NCBI GenBank assembly: GCA_035935655.1
Contig: DASYWW010000013.1
Span: 1 to 64,000 of the forward strand
Source: Candidatus Bathyarchaeia archaeon
Lineage (GTDB): Archaea; Thermoproteota; Bathyarchaeia; 40CM-2-53-6
Length of the DNA: 64,000 nt
Direction of reading: 5' to 3'
The notes below the pieces were generated by a model. It was given only the letters and a program-made list of their open reading frames with translations. It did not search any database and was not told where the DNA came from. Positions 18,482 to 29,900 of the stretch are shown here, one piece after another (the first letter of the stretch is position 1; each line of letters starts with the position of its first letter). The translations under genes were made by a program, and so were the position numbers.

Positions 18482-18892
18482 TTAGAGGCCTGACAGTTCT
18501 TCATTAGTCGCATCGGTTGAGCCGATGTAGTTGTAGACTCCTGTCTTCAATACTTTTAGAGACAGTAGGGCACATTTCAATCTCACAGCCGTCAGCTGTC
18601 CTCCTATCAACGATAGGACGTCTTCTTTGGATATCTTGCGGGCATCATCGATTGTTTTTCCTTTTACCAATTCTGTCAGCATGGAGGCTGAGGCCTGGCT
18701 TATTGCGCAGCCTTGGCCGTTAAACTTCACATCTTTCACCGTGTTTTTTTCATCTAGCTCAAGTTCCATCTCGACAATGTCGCCGCAGAGCGGGTTGGTG
18801 TCTCGGGCGTGGATCTGAGGATGGGGGAGTGTCCCTTTGTTTCTCGGATGTCTATAATAGTCGAGAATTATTTCGGAATAGATCGAGCTCAT
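18482..18892 (-). CDS. sufU: SufU/IscU-type Fe-S scaffold or sulfur acceptor
   Basis: Accepts sulfur from SufS and passes it on to cluster assembly. The 136-residue protein has three conserved Cys: C36 in NPLCGD (next to the key Asp38), C62 in GQGCAIS and C107 in LKCALLS. There is no sign of a C-terminal NifU domain. The start overlaps the sufS stop by 4 bp, so sufS and sufU are translationally coupled. Confidence 0.92.
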   Translation of the reverse strand: MSSIYSEIILDYYRHPRNKGTLPHPQIHARDTNPLCGDIVEMELELDEKNTVKDVKFNGQGCAISQASASMLTELVKGKTIDDARKISKEDVLSLIGGQLTAVRLKCALLSLKVLKTGVYNYIGSTDATNEELSGL

Positions 18893-20373
18893 ACCTTGAA
18901 CACTCCCGCTGCTCTCTCTACGGATCCTACTAGTCGATCAATCTCGTCCTTGACATTGTAGATGTAGAAACTGGCCCGGGTAGTAGAGGTTACACCAAGT
19001 CGATCCATCAACGGCTGTGCGCAGTGATGCCCAGACCTTACGGCGATTCCGTCTTCGTCTAGCAGAGTCGCCATGTCGTGGGCGTGAACGTCTCCCAAAT
19101 TGAAACTTATCACCCCGACCTTTGTATTCGTATTCTCAGGACCGTAGATTTTGACTCCTTTGATTTTTCCCAACTTATCATGCGCATACTCGGTCAAGTC
19201 CTGATCATGAAGTTGAATGTTCCGAAGCCCAATCTCCGACAAGTAGTCTACCGCCTTTCCCAAACCAATGGCTCCCGCAATATTGGTGGTTCCCGCCTCA
19301 AACCTATACGGAGGATCCCTCCACGTCGACTCGTAAAGATGGACTTCACGGATCATTTCGCCTCCTCCATGATATGGGGGCATCTCTTCCAGAACCGACT
19401 TCTTGGCGTATAACACTCCGATACCGGTTGGCCCACACATTTTATGGCCTGAGAAAGCAAGAAAGTCACAGTCCATGTCTTGAACATCAACGGGTATATG
19501 CGGCACAGATTGGGCGGCATCGAGAAGCACCCGACAACCCTGCTTGTGGGCCTCGCGGATATACTCGCGAACTGGATTAATTGTTCCCAGAACGTTAGAG
19601 ACGTGGGTCATGGCAACTAGCTTGATCCCGCCGGATTCCAGATGTATGCGAAAGTCCTCATGGACAAGGTGACCATCATCAGTTAGGCCCACGTACTTCA
19701 GATGTGCGCCTTTCTGAGTTGCGAGTAATTGCCATGGGACGATGTTGCTGTGATGCTCCATCTCGGTTAGGATGATTCCGTCCCCGAGACCGATGTTTGA
19801 CCGGCCCCAGGATTGAGCAACCAGGTTGATTGCTTCAGTCGTTCCACGGACGAAAATGATCTCGTTCGGACTGCTGGCATTTATTAGTCGTGCAATTTTG
19901 GCTCGCGCCTCTTCATAGGCGGCGGTTGCCTCTTCGCTGATCTTGTAAACTCCACGATGAACGTTCGCGTTGTACTCGTTGTAAAAACGAGTCACTTCAT
20001 CTATTACATCTCGAGGTTTCTGCGTGGTAGCCGCATTGTCAAGATAGGCTAGCGGCCTTTTGTTGATTATGCGTTTGAGAATCGGAAAATCATGCCTGAC
20101 CTTGTCGACATCGTATCGCTTCTTTCGATGAATGTAGGCTATCGCCTGTTTTTGCGTGGCGTATCCCCTGACAGTGCTTTGGGCAAGCTGTCCGGGAAAA
20201 GTTAGAGGAGGCTTAGTAGTGCGCGTGGTGCTCTTCGGGACTGCGAGCCCCTGTGGCCTGTTCCTTGCCTTTTGGTACGAAGCTGTGGCCGCAGCCGCAG
20301 GTGAGGTAGCTTTCGGGGAAATTGAACTTGAAGCCGCCACCCATTTCCGTTTCAACATAGTCGATCTCAGCAT
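18889..20373 (-). CDS. sufS: Cysteine desulfurase SufS
   Basis: PLP enzyme that takes sulfur from cysteine for SUF. The core starts near residue 87 (YDVDKVRHDFPILKR), with the substrate segment LDNAATTQKP, the PLP-Lys in FSGHKMCGPTG and the active-site Cys in RSGHHCAQPLMDR. The N-terminus is a puzzle. The family normally begins at the YDVDKVR block, but no ATG, GTG or TTG exists in frame between the sufA stop (20213) and that block. The only standard starts (20373, 20358) lie inside sufA and give an 86-residue Ala/Ser/Lys-rich extension overlapping it by about 160 nt. A rare ATT/ATA start or a sequence error is possible. Confidence 0.9.
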   Translation of the reverse strand: MLRSTMLKRKWVAASSSISPKATSPAAAATASYQKARNRPQGLAVPKSTTRTTKPPLTFPGQLAQSTVRGYATQKQAIAYIHRKKRYDVDKVRHDFPILKRIINKRPLAYLDNAATTQKPRDVIDEVTRFYNEYNANVHRGVYKISEEATAAYEEARAKIARLINASSPNEIIFVRGTTEAINLVAQSWGRSNIGLGDGIILTEMEHHSNIVPWQLLATQKGAHLKYVGLTDDGHLVHEDFRIHLESGGIKLVAMTHVSNVLGTINPVREYIREAHKQGCRVLLDAAQSVPHIPVDVQDMDCDFLAFSGHKMCGPTGIGVLYAKKSVLEEMPPYHGGGEMIREVHLYESTWRDPPYRFEAGTTNIAGAIGLGKAVDYLSEIGLRNIQLHDQDLTEYAHDKLGKIKGVKIYGPENTNTKVGVISFNLGDVHAHDMATLLDEDGIAVRSGHHCAQPLMDRLGVTSTTRASFYIYNVKDEIDRLVGSVERAAGVFKV

Positions 20374-20593
20374 CTCCTAGGAGATCTGCGCTCTTTGGGT
20401 CAGCTACAATGTTGACCCCGTTCCTGTGTTCGATAACGTCGCTGTCACTAGTCTTGTCTAGCTTCAGACCGAACTGGTATCCCGCACATCCGCCAGCTTT
20501 GACGAAGATGCGGAGAGCGAGTGACTGGTCGCTTACTTGTTTGAGGTAGTCTTGGACCTTGACCGCTGCTTTTTCGGTTATACTAATTGCCAT
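20213..20593 (-). CDS. sufA: A-type Fe-S carrier (SufA/IscA/HesB)
   Basis: Carries assembled clusters to target proteins. The 126-residue protein has the three ligand cysteines C36 (GGCAGYQ), C99 and C101 (TCGCGHSF). About 20 residues extend beyond the usual end (VPKGKEQATGARSPEEHHAHY), and this stretch is where the sufS open frame overlaps. It is 14 bp downstream of sufC on the same strand. Confidence 0.9.
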   Translation of the reverse strand: MAISITEKAAVKVQDYLKQVSDQSLALRIFVKAGGCAGYQFGLKLDKTSDSDVIEHRNGVNIVADPKSADLLGDAEIDYVETEMGGGFKFNFPESYLTCGCGHSFVPKGKEQATGARSPEEHHAHY

Positions 20594-20607
20594 ATTCTCT
20601 ACCTGGC

Positions 20608-21381
20608 CTAGCTCATGACTTCCTTTTTAACCCAATCGTAACCCCTCGCCTCCAGAACGTCCGCGAGCTCTGGTCCCCCCGACTTGACCATTCGACCATC
20701 GAGGAGAATGTGCACGTGGTTGGGTTTGATGTATCGCAGGATTCTCTGGTAGTGTGTGATGATCATGACTCCCATTTCGGGCCCTACCAGCTTGTTCACG
20801 CCTTCTGCGACTATTTTGACCGAATCTATGTCCAGTCCGGAGTCTGTTTCGTCCAGAACGGCTATTTTCGGCTGTAAAACAGCCAGTTGGAGTATTTCGC
20901 AGCGTTTCTTTTCTCCACCGGAGAATCCTTCGTTGAGGTATCGTGTTGCGAAAGAGTCGTCCATATCCAGGAGCTTGAGTTTTTCTTTCAAGAGCTTTCT
21001 GAACTCGAGTACCGATACCATCTCTTGGCCCAGGTCTCCTTTCTTCCCTCCTTGCCTGACTGAGTTGTAGGCTGTTCGAAGGAACGTAGCGAGCGACACC
21101 CCGGGAACTTCGTATGGATACTGGAATGCGAGAAACACGCCTTTCCTAGCTCGTGCGTCCGGTGCTAGGTTGAGGAGTGTTTGTCCGTCAAAGCTGATGT
21201 CGCCTTTGGTTACCTTGTACTTCGGGTGTCCCATTATAGTGGATGCGAGGGTGCTCTTGCCCGAACCGTTTGGTCCCATAATCGCGTGTATTTCGCCCTG
21301 TTTGACCTGGAAGTCGACCCCTTTCAGGATCTCTTTGCCTTCAATGGAAGCGTGCAGATCCTTGATTTCTAGCTGACTCAA
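20608..21381 (-). CDS. sufC: SufC ATPase
   Basis: ABC-type ATPase that drives the SufBCD scaffold. The 257-residue protein has Walker [11 protein letters not shown] at residues 35-44, the signature [11 protein letters not shown], Walker [13 protein letters not shown] and the H-loop ITHYQR. It heads the sufC-sufA-sufS-sufU operon on the minus strand, opposite to sufB-sufD. Its promoter region holds the shared palindrome at 21458-21473. Confidence 0.95.
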   Translation of the reverse strand: MSQLEIKDLHASIEGKEILKGVDFQVKQGEIHAIMGPNGSGKSTLASTIMGHPKYKVTKGDISFDGQTLLNLAPDARARKGVFLAFQYPYEVPGVSLATFLRTAYNSVRQGGKKGDLGQEMVSVLEFRKLLKEKLKLLDMDDSFATRYLNEGFSGGEKKRCEILQLAVLQPKIAVLDETDSGLDIDSVKIVAEGVNKLVGPEMGVMIITHYQRILRYIKPNHVHILLDGRMVKSGGPELADVLEARGYDWVKKEVMS

Positions 21382-21457
21382 TTTACTCTTCTTCCTACTT
21401 TCTCACTTGCGTTCTATACGTGTCTTATCGCGTTTTTTCTGTTCTCTGCAAGAGCGT

Positions 21458-21480
21458 CATGACATACGTCATATTTAAGG
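21458..21480 (-). promoter_or_regulatory. sufC promoter with palindromic operator-like site
   Basis: On the minus strand CTTAAATAT (21479-21471) fits a TATA box. Directly beyond it lies the 16-mer that on the plus strand reads CATGACATACGTCATA (21458-21473), matching the sufB site in 14 of 16 positions. The leader to the sufC ATG would be about 65 nt. Confidence 0.55.
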
Positions 21481-21737
21481 GCGCCAAAACCTCGCCATGG
21501 ATTTGCGCGAGTCCGTTCTCGGCCGATGCCCGAGACCACGGTCCACACTTGACATCTCCCAGGCAATTTCTCAACATTTCTAGGAATCGAACAAGAGTTG
21601 CCTTTACAGCGCCCTGTTATTTCCTACATTGTTTCGGGGTAGGGCAATCTGTGACTTTCCGCTTTACCCCGCAGTTACGCCCTGATTATCGCTAGGGAAG
21701 GGCTAGGCTCTATCTAACCGGCTGGCTGGCAGAAAAA

Positions 21738-21923
21738 ATGGCGATACGACTCACGCCCACAAAGATCAAGGGAAGCAAGTACCTGCTGATTCCAAAGGAC
21801 CTTGCACGGCTCCTCGAGATCGAGGATGGGAGCATACTTAATCTGACCATCGAAGAATCCCCTAAGGGTCAGCGCCTCGTCTACGCGATCCTCGAGAGAC
21901 CTAGTAACGCAATCGAGAACTAG
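21738..21923 (+). CDS. AbrB/SpoVT-like DNA-binding protein
   Basis: A 61-residue swapped-hairpin-type protein: KIKGSKYLLIPKDLARLLEIEDGSILNLTIEE follows the AbrB pattern of a strand, a PKDLA turn and a loop with DG. It resembles the copy at 33580-33798, which has SAYLRVPKDVAELLDI in the same place. It precedes two membrane-protein genes in the same orientation, and a local regulatory role for the surface locus is inferred. The start is ATG 21738. The 350 bp before it hold the sufC promoter and no other gene. Confidence 0.6.
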   Translation: MAIRLTPTKIKGSKYLLIPKDLARLLEIEDGSILNLTIEESPKGQRLVYAILERPSNAIEN

Positions 21924-21955
21924 GGACATAGTTCTAGATCTGAAAGAGAGCAGGC

Positions 21956-22552
21956 TTGGTACCAGAGTTCTTCATGGTGCTGGGGATCTTTGTCTTCCTC
22001 GCCATGAGCATCCTAAGTGCCCTCCTTGAGAACGACTTGCCATCGATTCTTCAATACGTGTTCCAGGTAGTGGCTGGAGGGGGTCTTGGACTGCTTCTGA
22101 TGGATCAAGAATTCGTCAACATCGGAATGTTGGGCCGAAGCCTAACCGACCCGGCGCGCTTCATGATAAGCGTCGTCTACCTCGCATCAGCAATTTCCAT
22201 CGCAGCAGGGATCAACGTCTATCTTGCCATAATACGTCGGAAAATGGCTCTATCGTCAATCCTCTCGGGCACGGTGACAGTGCCTACATTCATGATTTCA
22301 GCGGTCCTCGTTTCATCCTTTCTTGCAACGGGAGGAGGCCTAACCTTCTCCCCCACAACAATATTGATTCTCGCAGTATCAGCCTTCGCAATCGGTCTAA
22401 GCTTGCTCGAGTTCCTCCGTGAGACGCGCATGCACGCCAGAAATTCCTCCGTTATAGCACGATTAGTGTCTGCTGGTCCAGTGTCAATACCCTCTATGCA
22501 AAGAAAAGATGACTGGGAGGAATCTCCGAAGAAAAAAGTGAGTGAAGGATAG
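21956..22552 (+). CDS. Multi-pass membrane protein of the surface locus
   Basis: A 198-residue protein with four predicted helices (about residues 3-25, 35-50, 67-90, 100-150 region) and a charged tail, RLVSAGPVSIPSMQRKDDWEE. The last helix plus tail (TTILILAVSAFAIGLSLLEFLRETR) is clearly related to the next gene (TIFILAVSAFIISVSMFAFLREAR). I know no family for it. It begins with a TTG or GTG near 21956 and ends 3 bp before the next start, so the pair forms an operon. Confidence 0.6.
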   Translation: MVPEFFMVLGIFVFLAMSILSALLENDLPSILQYVFQVVAGGGLGLLLMDQEFVNIGMLGRSLTDPARFMISVVYLASAISIAAGINVYLAIIRRKMALSSILSGTVTVPTFMISAVLVSSFLATGGGLTFSPTTILILAVSAFAIGLSLLEFLRETRMHARNSSVIARLVSAGPVSIPSMQRKDDWEESPKKKVSEG

Positions 22553-22555
22553 AAG

Positions 22556-22972
22556 ATGAAGAGCTTCAAACAGATTTTTGATCCAAGGAATGAAAAATTT
22601 CTCAGGTTGGGGCTCTTACTACTCTCGGCACTATTCATCGGTAGCGCGTCGATACTTTTCTATGATGGGATGGTCTCTGAGAAGCCACTCAGCGTGGGTG
22701 GTGGAGGCACGGGCACCACCGCGGCAAGCTCGACGACGCGAACCGTAGTAAACGTCTCGCCCCCAACAATATTCATTCTGGCAGTGTCGGCGTTCATTAT
22801 CAGTGTAAGCATGTTCGCATTTCTTCGTGAAGCGCGCAAGCACATCAGAATCTTATCAGATAAGAGCGGACCATTGCCAACCGGTTCGGGATCTATACCT
22901 CTAGGAAAGGAGGAGTGGGAGGAAGCTCCGAGGAACGACGATGAATCCTCTGCATCATCATCCTCCGGATAG
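22556..22972 (+). CDS. Two-helix membrane protein related to its upstream neighbour
   Basis: A 138-residue protein: one helix near residues 18-35, an extracellular Gly/Ser/Thr-rich loop, a second helix (residues about 75-95) and a cytoplasmic tail with GSIPLGKEEWEEAP followed by a Ser/Asp-rich end. The second helix and tail match the upstream protein. The ATG start is 3 bp after the upstream stop. Function is unknown; it may anchor or assemble the large surface protein encoded downstream. Confidence 0.6.
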   Translation: MKSFKQIFDPRNEKFLRLGLLLLSALFIGSASILFYDGMVSEKPLSVGGGGTGTTAASSTTRTVVNVSPPTIFILAVSAFIISVSMFAFLREARKHIRILSDKSGPLPTGSGSIPLGKEEWEEAPRNDDESSASSSSG

Positions 22973-23067
22973 TACCACCTCAGTTCGCGCTTGGTAACAC
23001 AGGCTAGAAGAGAGCGGCCGGCGCGCCTCCCGGAAGATATGGAGTGGGAAGGAGGTGAGTGTGTGAA

Positions 23068-23766
23068 TTGAAGTTTCTCAAAGTAGAATGGACAAAGAAG
23101 AGGAGTGCCATCGCACTCTTAGCAACAGGTTTGGTCGTCACGAGCTTCATTCTCGGTGGCTACGTAGCTACCGGGAACTTGAATCCATGGGGCAACAGAC
23201 ACTACTACCAGGTACTAAACGCGAACTTCCAAGAATGCTATACCCCTGCTGGCGGCGTTCCTGTGTGTCAATCAAGTCATAATGTACTGTTCAACACTGG
23301 TGCTCAGTATGTAGAGAAGTTGGTCATCTCCAACAACGAAGGCTTCTGTACCGTAGCGGCGGCTTGCAGCTTCCATTTCGTTGCTATGTCAAATAACGCC
23401 GTCGCTCCTACTGCTACCATGTCGTCCACGGGCACGACTACAGCTGCAACCAGCGGAGACTGCGGCGTCGCAGGAGGTACTGGAGGCGGTGGTCAGAACG
23501 GCTCAGAGCTTACGACTAACGGTTTCGCAGCTGCAGCAGGCGCAGTGACAGACATTTCAGGCAGTTCTCCACAAAGTTCGACCGTCATCAACACCTTCAC
23601 TGACAATACGGCTGCGACGACGGTCCAACAGAGTTGCTTAGTCAACCAAGCGGCGAACGGATCTGCCAACAGAGTCAACCTCGCCGCCGCAACCTTCACC
23701 GCCGTCACTCTCCAGATTGGAGACACCATACAGATAACGTGGACCATAACCTGGACCTGGAGCTAA
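23068..23766 (+). CDS. Secreted or pilin-like surface protein
   Basis: Probably 232 residues from a TTG at 23068. A strong ribosome-binding site GGAGGTGA (23051-23058) abuts the alternative GTG at 23059 with no spacer but lies about 10 bases before this TTG, which decides the start. A basic N-terminus (VEWTKKRS) is followed by one hydrophobic helix (AIALLATGLVVTSFILGGYVA), which could be an uncleaved anchor or a class III-type pilin signal. The rest is Thr/Ser/Ala/Gly-rich beta sequence with several Cys, ending in the aromatic WTITWTWS. No family is recognised. Confidence 0.6.
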   Translation: MKFLKVEWTKKRSAIALLATGLVVTSFILGGYVATGNLNPWGNRHYYQVLNANFQECYTPAGGVPVCQSSHNVLFNTGAQYVEKLVISNNEGFCTVAAACSFHFVAMSNNAVAPTATMSSTGTTTAATSGDCGVAGGTGGGGQNGSELTTNGFAAAAGAVTDISGSSPQSSTVINTFTDNTAATTVQQSCLVNQAANGSANRVNLAAATFTAVTLQIGDTIQITWTITWTWS

Positions 23767-23994
23767 GTGCCACGCATACGGCTGAAGAAAGCTAAACCGG
23801 AAACTCGGATGTTTCAATCTCCGAGTAACCTCCTACCGATCACCCATTGAGCATCAATGATGCTCGCTGAGCTAAGCCTCTGCTTTGTCTAGCAGTTTCG
23901 TATGCCAAACATCACTTGTTACAACATGCGTATTCACGCTGTATCGCACGTTACTCTGAAAGCCAGGACCAACTCATAGGTTTCTGGAGGGAAC

Positions 23995-26900
23995 TTGAAA
24001 GCGCGAAAATTATCACTGATCACACTATTGACGCTTGCAATTATTCTAGCGGTAAGCGTGCCCGTTGCTAACGCGACCAATAACGTTCACACTTTCTACC
24101 TTGGAAATTCTTCTGTAGGAACTTGTTCCGGCAAGTGTGAAGGCTTCACAACGGCGTCTGGGACCCCGGACACAGGGACGAGTCAGAGTATCAGCATCGG
24201 TAGTGCCCCTGCCATAGACTCGAATGCGAATGCGAAACAGACTGGAACATGGAGCACTGGTACTACTTTCACAATCACTGGACTAACCACGACCTCCAAT
24301 CCTGACTCGATTCTTGTTGTAGTGGTCGAAAATCCGACCTCAATTACAGTCTCGAGTCTTTCGGCTTCAGGCATCACATTCGACGCTTCCGCGCGACTAG
24401 CGTTCAATCCTGGTGGTGGCGCGGTATCAATCGAGGAATGGCATGGGGTTGCTTCAGGTACACTATCGTCTGTCACTATTACAGTGACTTTGAGTGGTAC
24501 TCCGACTTCAGCAAGCGGTGAAGCTATTGCAATAAATGGTGCTGAAGATCCTGCTGCATCCTTCACTGTCTGGGATAAGGCCGCGGGGTATCCTGGTACT
24601 GCATCCAAAACAAGTAGTGCCGGTGGTTCAACTTCCCCGGTCCTAGGGGGAGGTATTACGGCTTTGAACGCGAACGACTTGATTATTGCATTGTTCGGTT
24701 CTTCGAATGCAGTGACAGAAACCTCCGGTACTGGCTTTACTCTTGACCTGACTGTATCTTCCACCGCGTCCATTGCTGTTGAGCACAAGACGGACACTTC
24801 TCCAACTGCTGAAACTTGTCCATACGGAACTAGCAACCAGAGATGGGTTCTCATTTGTGATGCTTACCAGTCTGCTCCAAAGTATTTCGTCGTCAACCCT
24901 GATGTTGCTTCGACCACAACAAGCGCTAGTCCGAGCACCTCGACGCCGAGTGGATATGCATGGATTTACAACACTGCTGGTATCCAGCCTAACCTGAACG
25001 ACATACAGTCAGGGACCTGGCAGATTGATGAAACTACCAGCTGGATTTCAATAGGTGGATCTCCGAAAGGCTTTCTCTTTGCAACAGCATGGCAATGTGC
25101 CACCAACAGTCTTGGAACATGCACCAACATCTGGAAGAATTGGGATACCGTTACAAACATCATGGGTACAACCACAACGACCAAGAATACCTACACCACA
25201 GCAAGCATCGCGCAGCTCAACGGTTGGGCTGGTAAGTATCTTGCTGTCGAATATTTTGTTGTCATCCAGTACTCGGCTTTAACTACCGCGAGTACGATGA
25301 CCGAGACTACTGTCTCCACAGCCTCAGATGTTATCTCTCCCGGATGGGATCTCGCTACGGGTCTCAGCAGCTCCCTAACCCAAGCCTCAACGTTTACTGA
25401 GCACAGTTCCTTGCTCAGGTCTTTCTCTGATTCGCTAGGTCTTGTAAGTGCCCAATCCCAGTCTCACGGTCTTGTTAGGTCGCTCACAGACTCGTTGTCC
25501 TCCGCCGCAAGTCTTGCCGAGAAGAATTCGCTCTTTAGATCTCTAACCGGCTCGCTAACATTAACCTCAACTGTCACAGTGAAGAGTGGAATCCTCAGAA
25601 CGCTCTCCGCCTCAATTGCAATCACACTCGGCAATATGGTTGCAAACGTAGATTCCGGAAAGATGATTTGTAACTCTAGTCCTCGCTCCTGTTCAACCAG
25701 CCTGACCGCAACTTGGACTATCACCGCAGGTCTTGCCCAAGGTCGTGCCTACTTCAGGTCCCTAACTGGCTCAATGTCCTTTACTACTTCTCAGGCTAAG
25801 GGCTTTGCAAAAGCTTTCACTAGTTCGCTATCCCCTGCCTCAAGTCTTGTGGAGAAAAGCTCCTTTTTCAAATCGCTGACTAGTTCACTAACTCTAGCCT
25901 CGGCCTTTGCCGAACACTCTTCAGTGTTTAGATCTTTGGCCGGCTCGATCACTCTCGCTTCCGGTTTTCTGGAGAAATCTTCTCTCTTCAGGTCGTTTAG
26001 TGATTCGTTGTCTCCGTCCACAGGTTTTGCACCTAAGAATTCTCTGTTTAGGTCTTTTACAGGTTCATTTTCTCTGGCGGCATCCGAGGTGAAGAGTTTC
26101 GTCAGGGGTTTGACCGGTTCGCTCGGATCTAGTTCGACTTTTGCAGAGAAGAGTTCGCTGTTCAGATCTCTGACTGGGTCTCTATCTTTGGGCTCGGGTT
26201 TGGGGGAGCATACTGCGCTCTTTAGATCTCTGAGTGGATCGTGGACGATAACTTCTGGCTTTGTTGAGAAGTCTTCGATCTTTAGGTCTTTGACTAGTTC
26301 GTTTACCATGACTTCCAGTTTCGCTGGGCATAGTTCATTGTTCAGATCTTTAACGGGTTCGGTAGCTTCGGCGTCAAGTTTTGTCGAACGATCTGCCCTG
26401 TTCAGGTCGTTTTCCGGCTCGCTAGGTATTGCTATTTCTGAGAGTAAGGGTTTTCCGAGAACATTAACTGCATCATTGTCTTCGGTCTCAAGTTTTGCAG
26501 ATCACGTTTCGTTGTCCAGAGCCTTCTCTGACAGTCTGGGCTTTGCAAGTTCGGTGTTGAAGGCCCGAGCGGTAGGATTGAGTATTACGGTCGGGTCATC
26601 CGCTAGTCTTTCCGAGAAGAATATGCTGTTTAGAACTGTGACTGGTTCGCTGGGCTCTGCATCGGGTCTATTGGAAAAGAGTTCGTGGTTTAGGTCTCTC
26701 AGCGGTTCTCTGAACTTAGCCTCTGGGTTAGTTGAAGGGAGATTGTTCTTCAAATCTTTGAGTGCATCTATGTCTCTCGCGTCGAGCATAGCTGAAAAGA
26801 ATACACTGTTCAGGTCGATGACCGCATCTCTGACATCGACTTCAAGCTTTGCTGAGAAAACTTCGTTCTTCAGATCATTCACAGGCTCATTGGGATCCTC

Positions 26901-29900
26901 CTCAGGCCTTACTGAGAAGGGATCCTTCTACAGATCACTAAGCGGCACAGTAGCCATGGCCTCAAGTTTCGCCCAACATATTTCGGCGTTCAGATCCCTG
27001 ACTGGTTCACTCTCTCTCGCCGCTGCTGAGACCAAAGGCCTTACCAGGTCTTTCACTAGTTCCCTAGGATCATCCTCATTTTTCGCCGAAAGGAGTTCAT
27101 TGTTCAGATCGCTGACTGACTCGCTCGGTTTTGCTGAGTCTCAAAGCAAAGGCTTTGGCAAGTTCTTGACTGCATCACTAGCTGGCTCCTCGAGTATTGC
27201 GGAGAAGAATTCATTCTTTAGAACCTTCATCGATTCTCTGGGATTAGCTGGTTCTCTAACCAGAGGTCGCTCTGTAAGCTTGAGTGCCTCAATGGGATCA
27301 GCCTCTAGTCTTGTGGAGAGAAGTTCATTCCTTAGGTCTTTCATCGACTCTCTGGGTCTTGCGAGTTCTCTTCTCAGAGGACGAACAGTGACGCTGAGTG
27401 CTTCCCTGGGCTCAGTCTCAAGCCTTACCGAGCACAACTCACTGTTTAGAACTCTTAGTGGTTCGCTGAGTCTCGCTAGCTCCTTCTTCAGAGGTCGCAC
27501 CATTAACTTGATCACATCCATAGGGCCATCTACAAGCTTTGCCGAAAAAAGTTCGTGGTTTAGATCATTCGCTGACTCGATGTCTTGGACCTCGAGTTTT
27601 GCAAAGCAAAATTCGTTCTCGAGAGTTTTGAGCAGTTCGCTCGCTATGGCCTCAAGCCTTGCAGAGAAAACCTCTGCCTTCAGATCCCTGTCAGGCTCCC
27701 TGACATCAACTTCAGGTTTTGCTGAGAGAAGCTTACTGTTCAGGTCTCTAAGTGCCGCACTAGGCTCATCCTCGAACCTTGTGGAGAAAGCGTCCTTCTA
27801 CAGGTTGCTAAGCGATTCAGTAGCCTCGGCGTCAAGCTTTGCCGAAAAGGGCCTGTTCATCAAATCAATGTCTAGTTCCTTGGGGATCATGAGTTCTGAG
27901 ACTAAGGGATTCGTTAGAGGCTTTAGTGCCTCCGTAGGCTCAGTTTCAGGCTTTGTAGAGCATGCTTCATTTTTCAGGTCTTTTGCCAGTTCCATAACTG
28001 TTGGAACTTCCTTCTTCAGAGGTCGTACAGTGAACTTGAGCGCCTCACTAGGATCATCTTCAAGTTTCGCTGAGCACACATCATTGTTTAGATCTCTAAC
28101 CGACTCTCTGAGCCTTGCAGGTTCTTCGTCTAGAGCCCGGACCGAAGTCTTGACTGCGTCGCTAGGATCGGTCTCAGGTTTCGTGGAACACGGATCGTTC
28201 TTCAGATCTCTCAGCGACTCGTTGAGTTTTGTGGCTTCTTTCTTCAGAGGCCGCACCGTAAACCTGAGCGCGTCATTAGGTTCATCCTCAAGCTTTACTG
28301 AGCATACTTCACTGTTTAGATCTTTGACCAATGCGCTTGGTTCAGCCTCCGGTTTCGCCGAGCATGTTGCACTATTCAGGTCTCTATCTGGGTCAATTGC
28401 TTCGGCCTCAAGCTTTCTAGAACACTCGTCAGTCTTCCGATCCCCGACTACCTCAATAGGTTCAACTTCAGTTTTCAGCGAAAAGAGTTCATTGGTTAGA
28501 TCTCTTGCCATGTCATTAGGTTCATCCTCAGGTCTGCTGGAGAAATCTTCCTACTTCCGCTCTTTGAGCGATTCATTGGCGATGAGTTCAAGTCTTGTGG
28601 AAAAGGGGGCGTTCGTCAAGTCTCTGTTCAGCTCGCTAGGCCTTTCAAGTTCTGAGAACAAGGCCTTTGCTCGGACTCTGGGCGCTTCGCTAGGCTCAAC
28701 TTCCAGTTTTGTAGAACACGCTTCAGTGTTCAGGTCCTTAACCGATTCTCTTGGCCTCGGAACCTCCTTCTTTAGAGGTCGAACAGTGACCTTGAGCGCT
28801 TCATTTGGTTCAACCTCAAGTTTTGTAGAACACATCTCACTCTTCAGAACCCTGTCTGATTCGTTGGGTTTTGCAGAATCATTCTTCAGAGGTCGTACCG
28901 TAACCCTAACCGCGTCAGTGGGTTCAGCCACGGGTTTTGTAGAGCATGCTTCAATGTTCAGATCTCTCAGCGACTCACTGGGTCTTGTAGCCTCCTTCTT
29001 CAGAGGACGCACAGTCAACTTGAGCACCAACCTCGGTTCGGCTTCAAGCATCGCCGAACACTATTCGTTCTTCAGGGCTTTCACTGGTGCACTTGGTTCG
29101 GCTTCGAGTCTCGTAGAGCACACTTCGTTGTTCAGGTATCTTTCCGGTTCGCTTGCATCGGCCTCAAGTCTCATCGAGAAATCATCGCTTTACAGGTCTC
29201 TGACCGGTTCGTTCTCGTGGACTACCGGACCTGCTGGGAGGACTCTGTTGTACAGGACTTTCAGTACTTCGTTCGGCCAAGCGTCTAGCGCGTCAGATCA
29301 CTCTTCGTGGATCAGATCTCTCTCCGGGTCAATGGCTTCAGCTTCGAGTGTCGCTGAGAAGAACTCGTTGTTCAGGTCTTTGAGCGGCACGCTAACCTCG
29401 GCTGGTTCTCAGACCAAGGGTTTCGGTTGGGTTTTGACAGGTTCGCTGGGATCAGGATCAGGATCTGCGGAGCATGTTTCGCTATTCAGGTCGCTAGCTG
29501 ATTTTCTGGGTCTTGGGACTTCCATCTTGAAAGGTCGCTCTATAACCCTGATCGCTTCCATAGGATCAGGCTCGGGTATTAGTGAGAATCGCTCGTTCTT
29601 CAGAACTTTTAGCGATTCGGTGAGTTTTGTGGCTTCTTTCTTCAGAGGACGTGCTATCTACCTGGGTGCTTCGGTAGGTTCAACTTCGGGTTCTGCGGAC
29701 CAGGTTTCGTTCTATAGATCTCTGACCGACTCAGTGACGTTCGCTTCGGGTTCTGGAGAAAAGCTCTCATTGTTCAGGTCTTTGAGCGGCTCGTGGACAA
29801 TGCACGGGAGCCGTGGTTTGCTATTCATAGAGAACCTTGGTGGGAGCTTCAACACGAGAACGGGTATCTCTGGACACTCTGACTGTTCCGAGACCATTAT

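Noticed and set aside
25370-29800. Possible CRISPR array from regular 60-bp spacing
   Set aside because: No constant repeat with variable spacers; all positions are diverged coding units in one frame.
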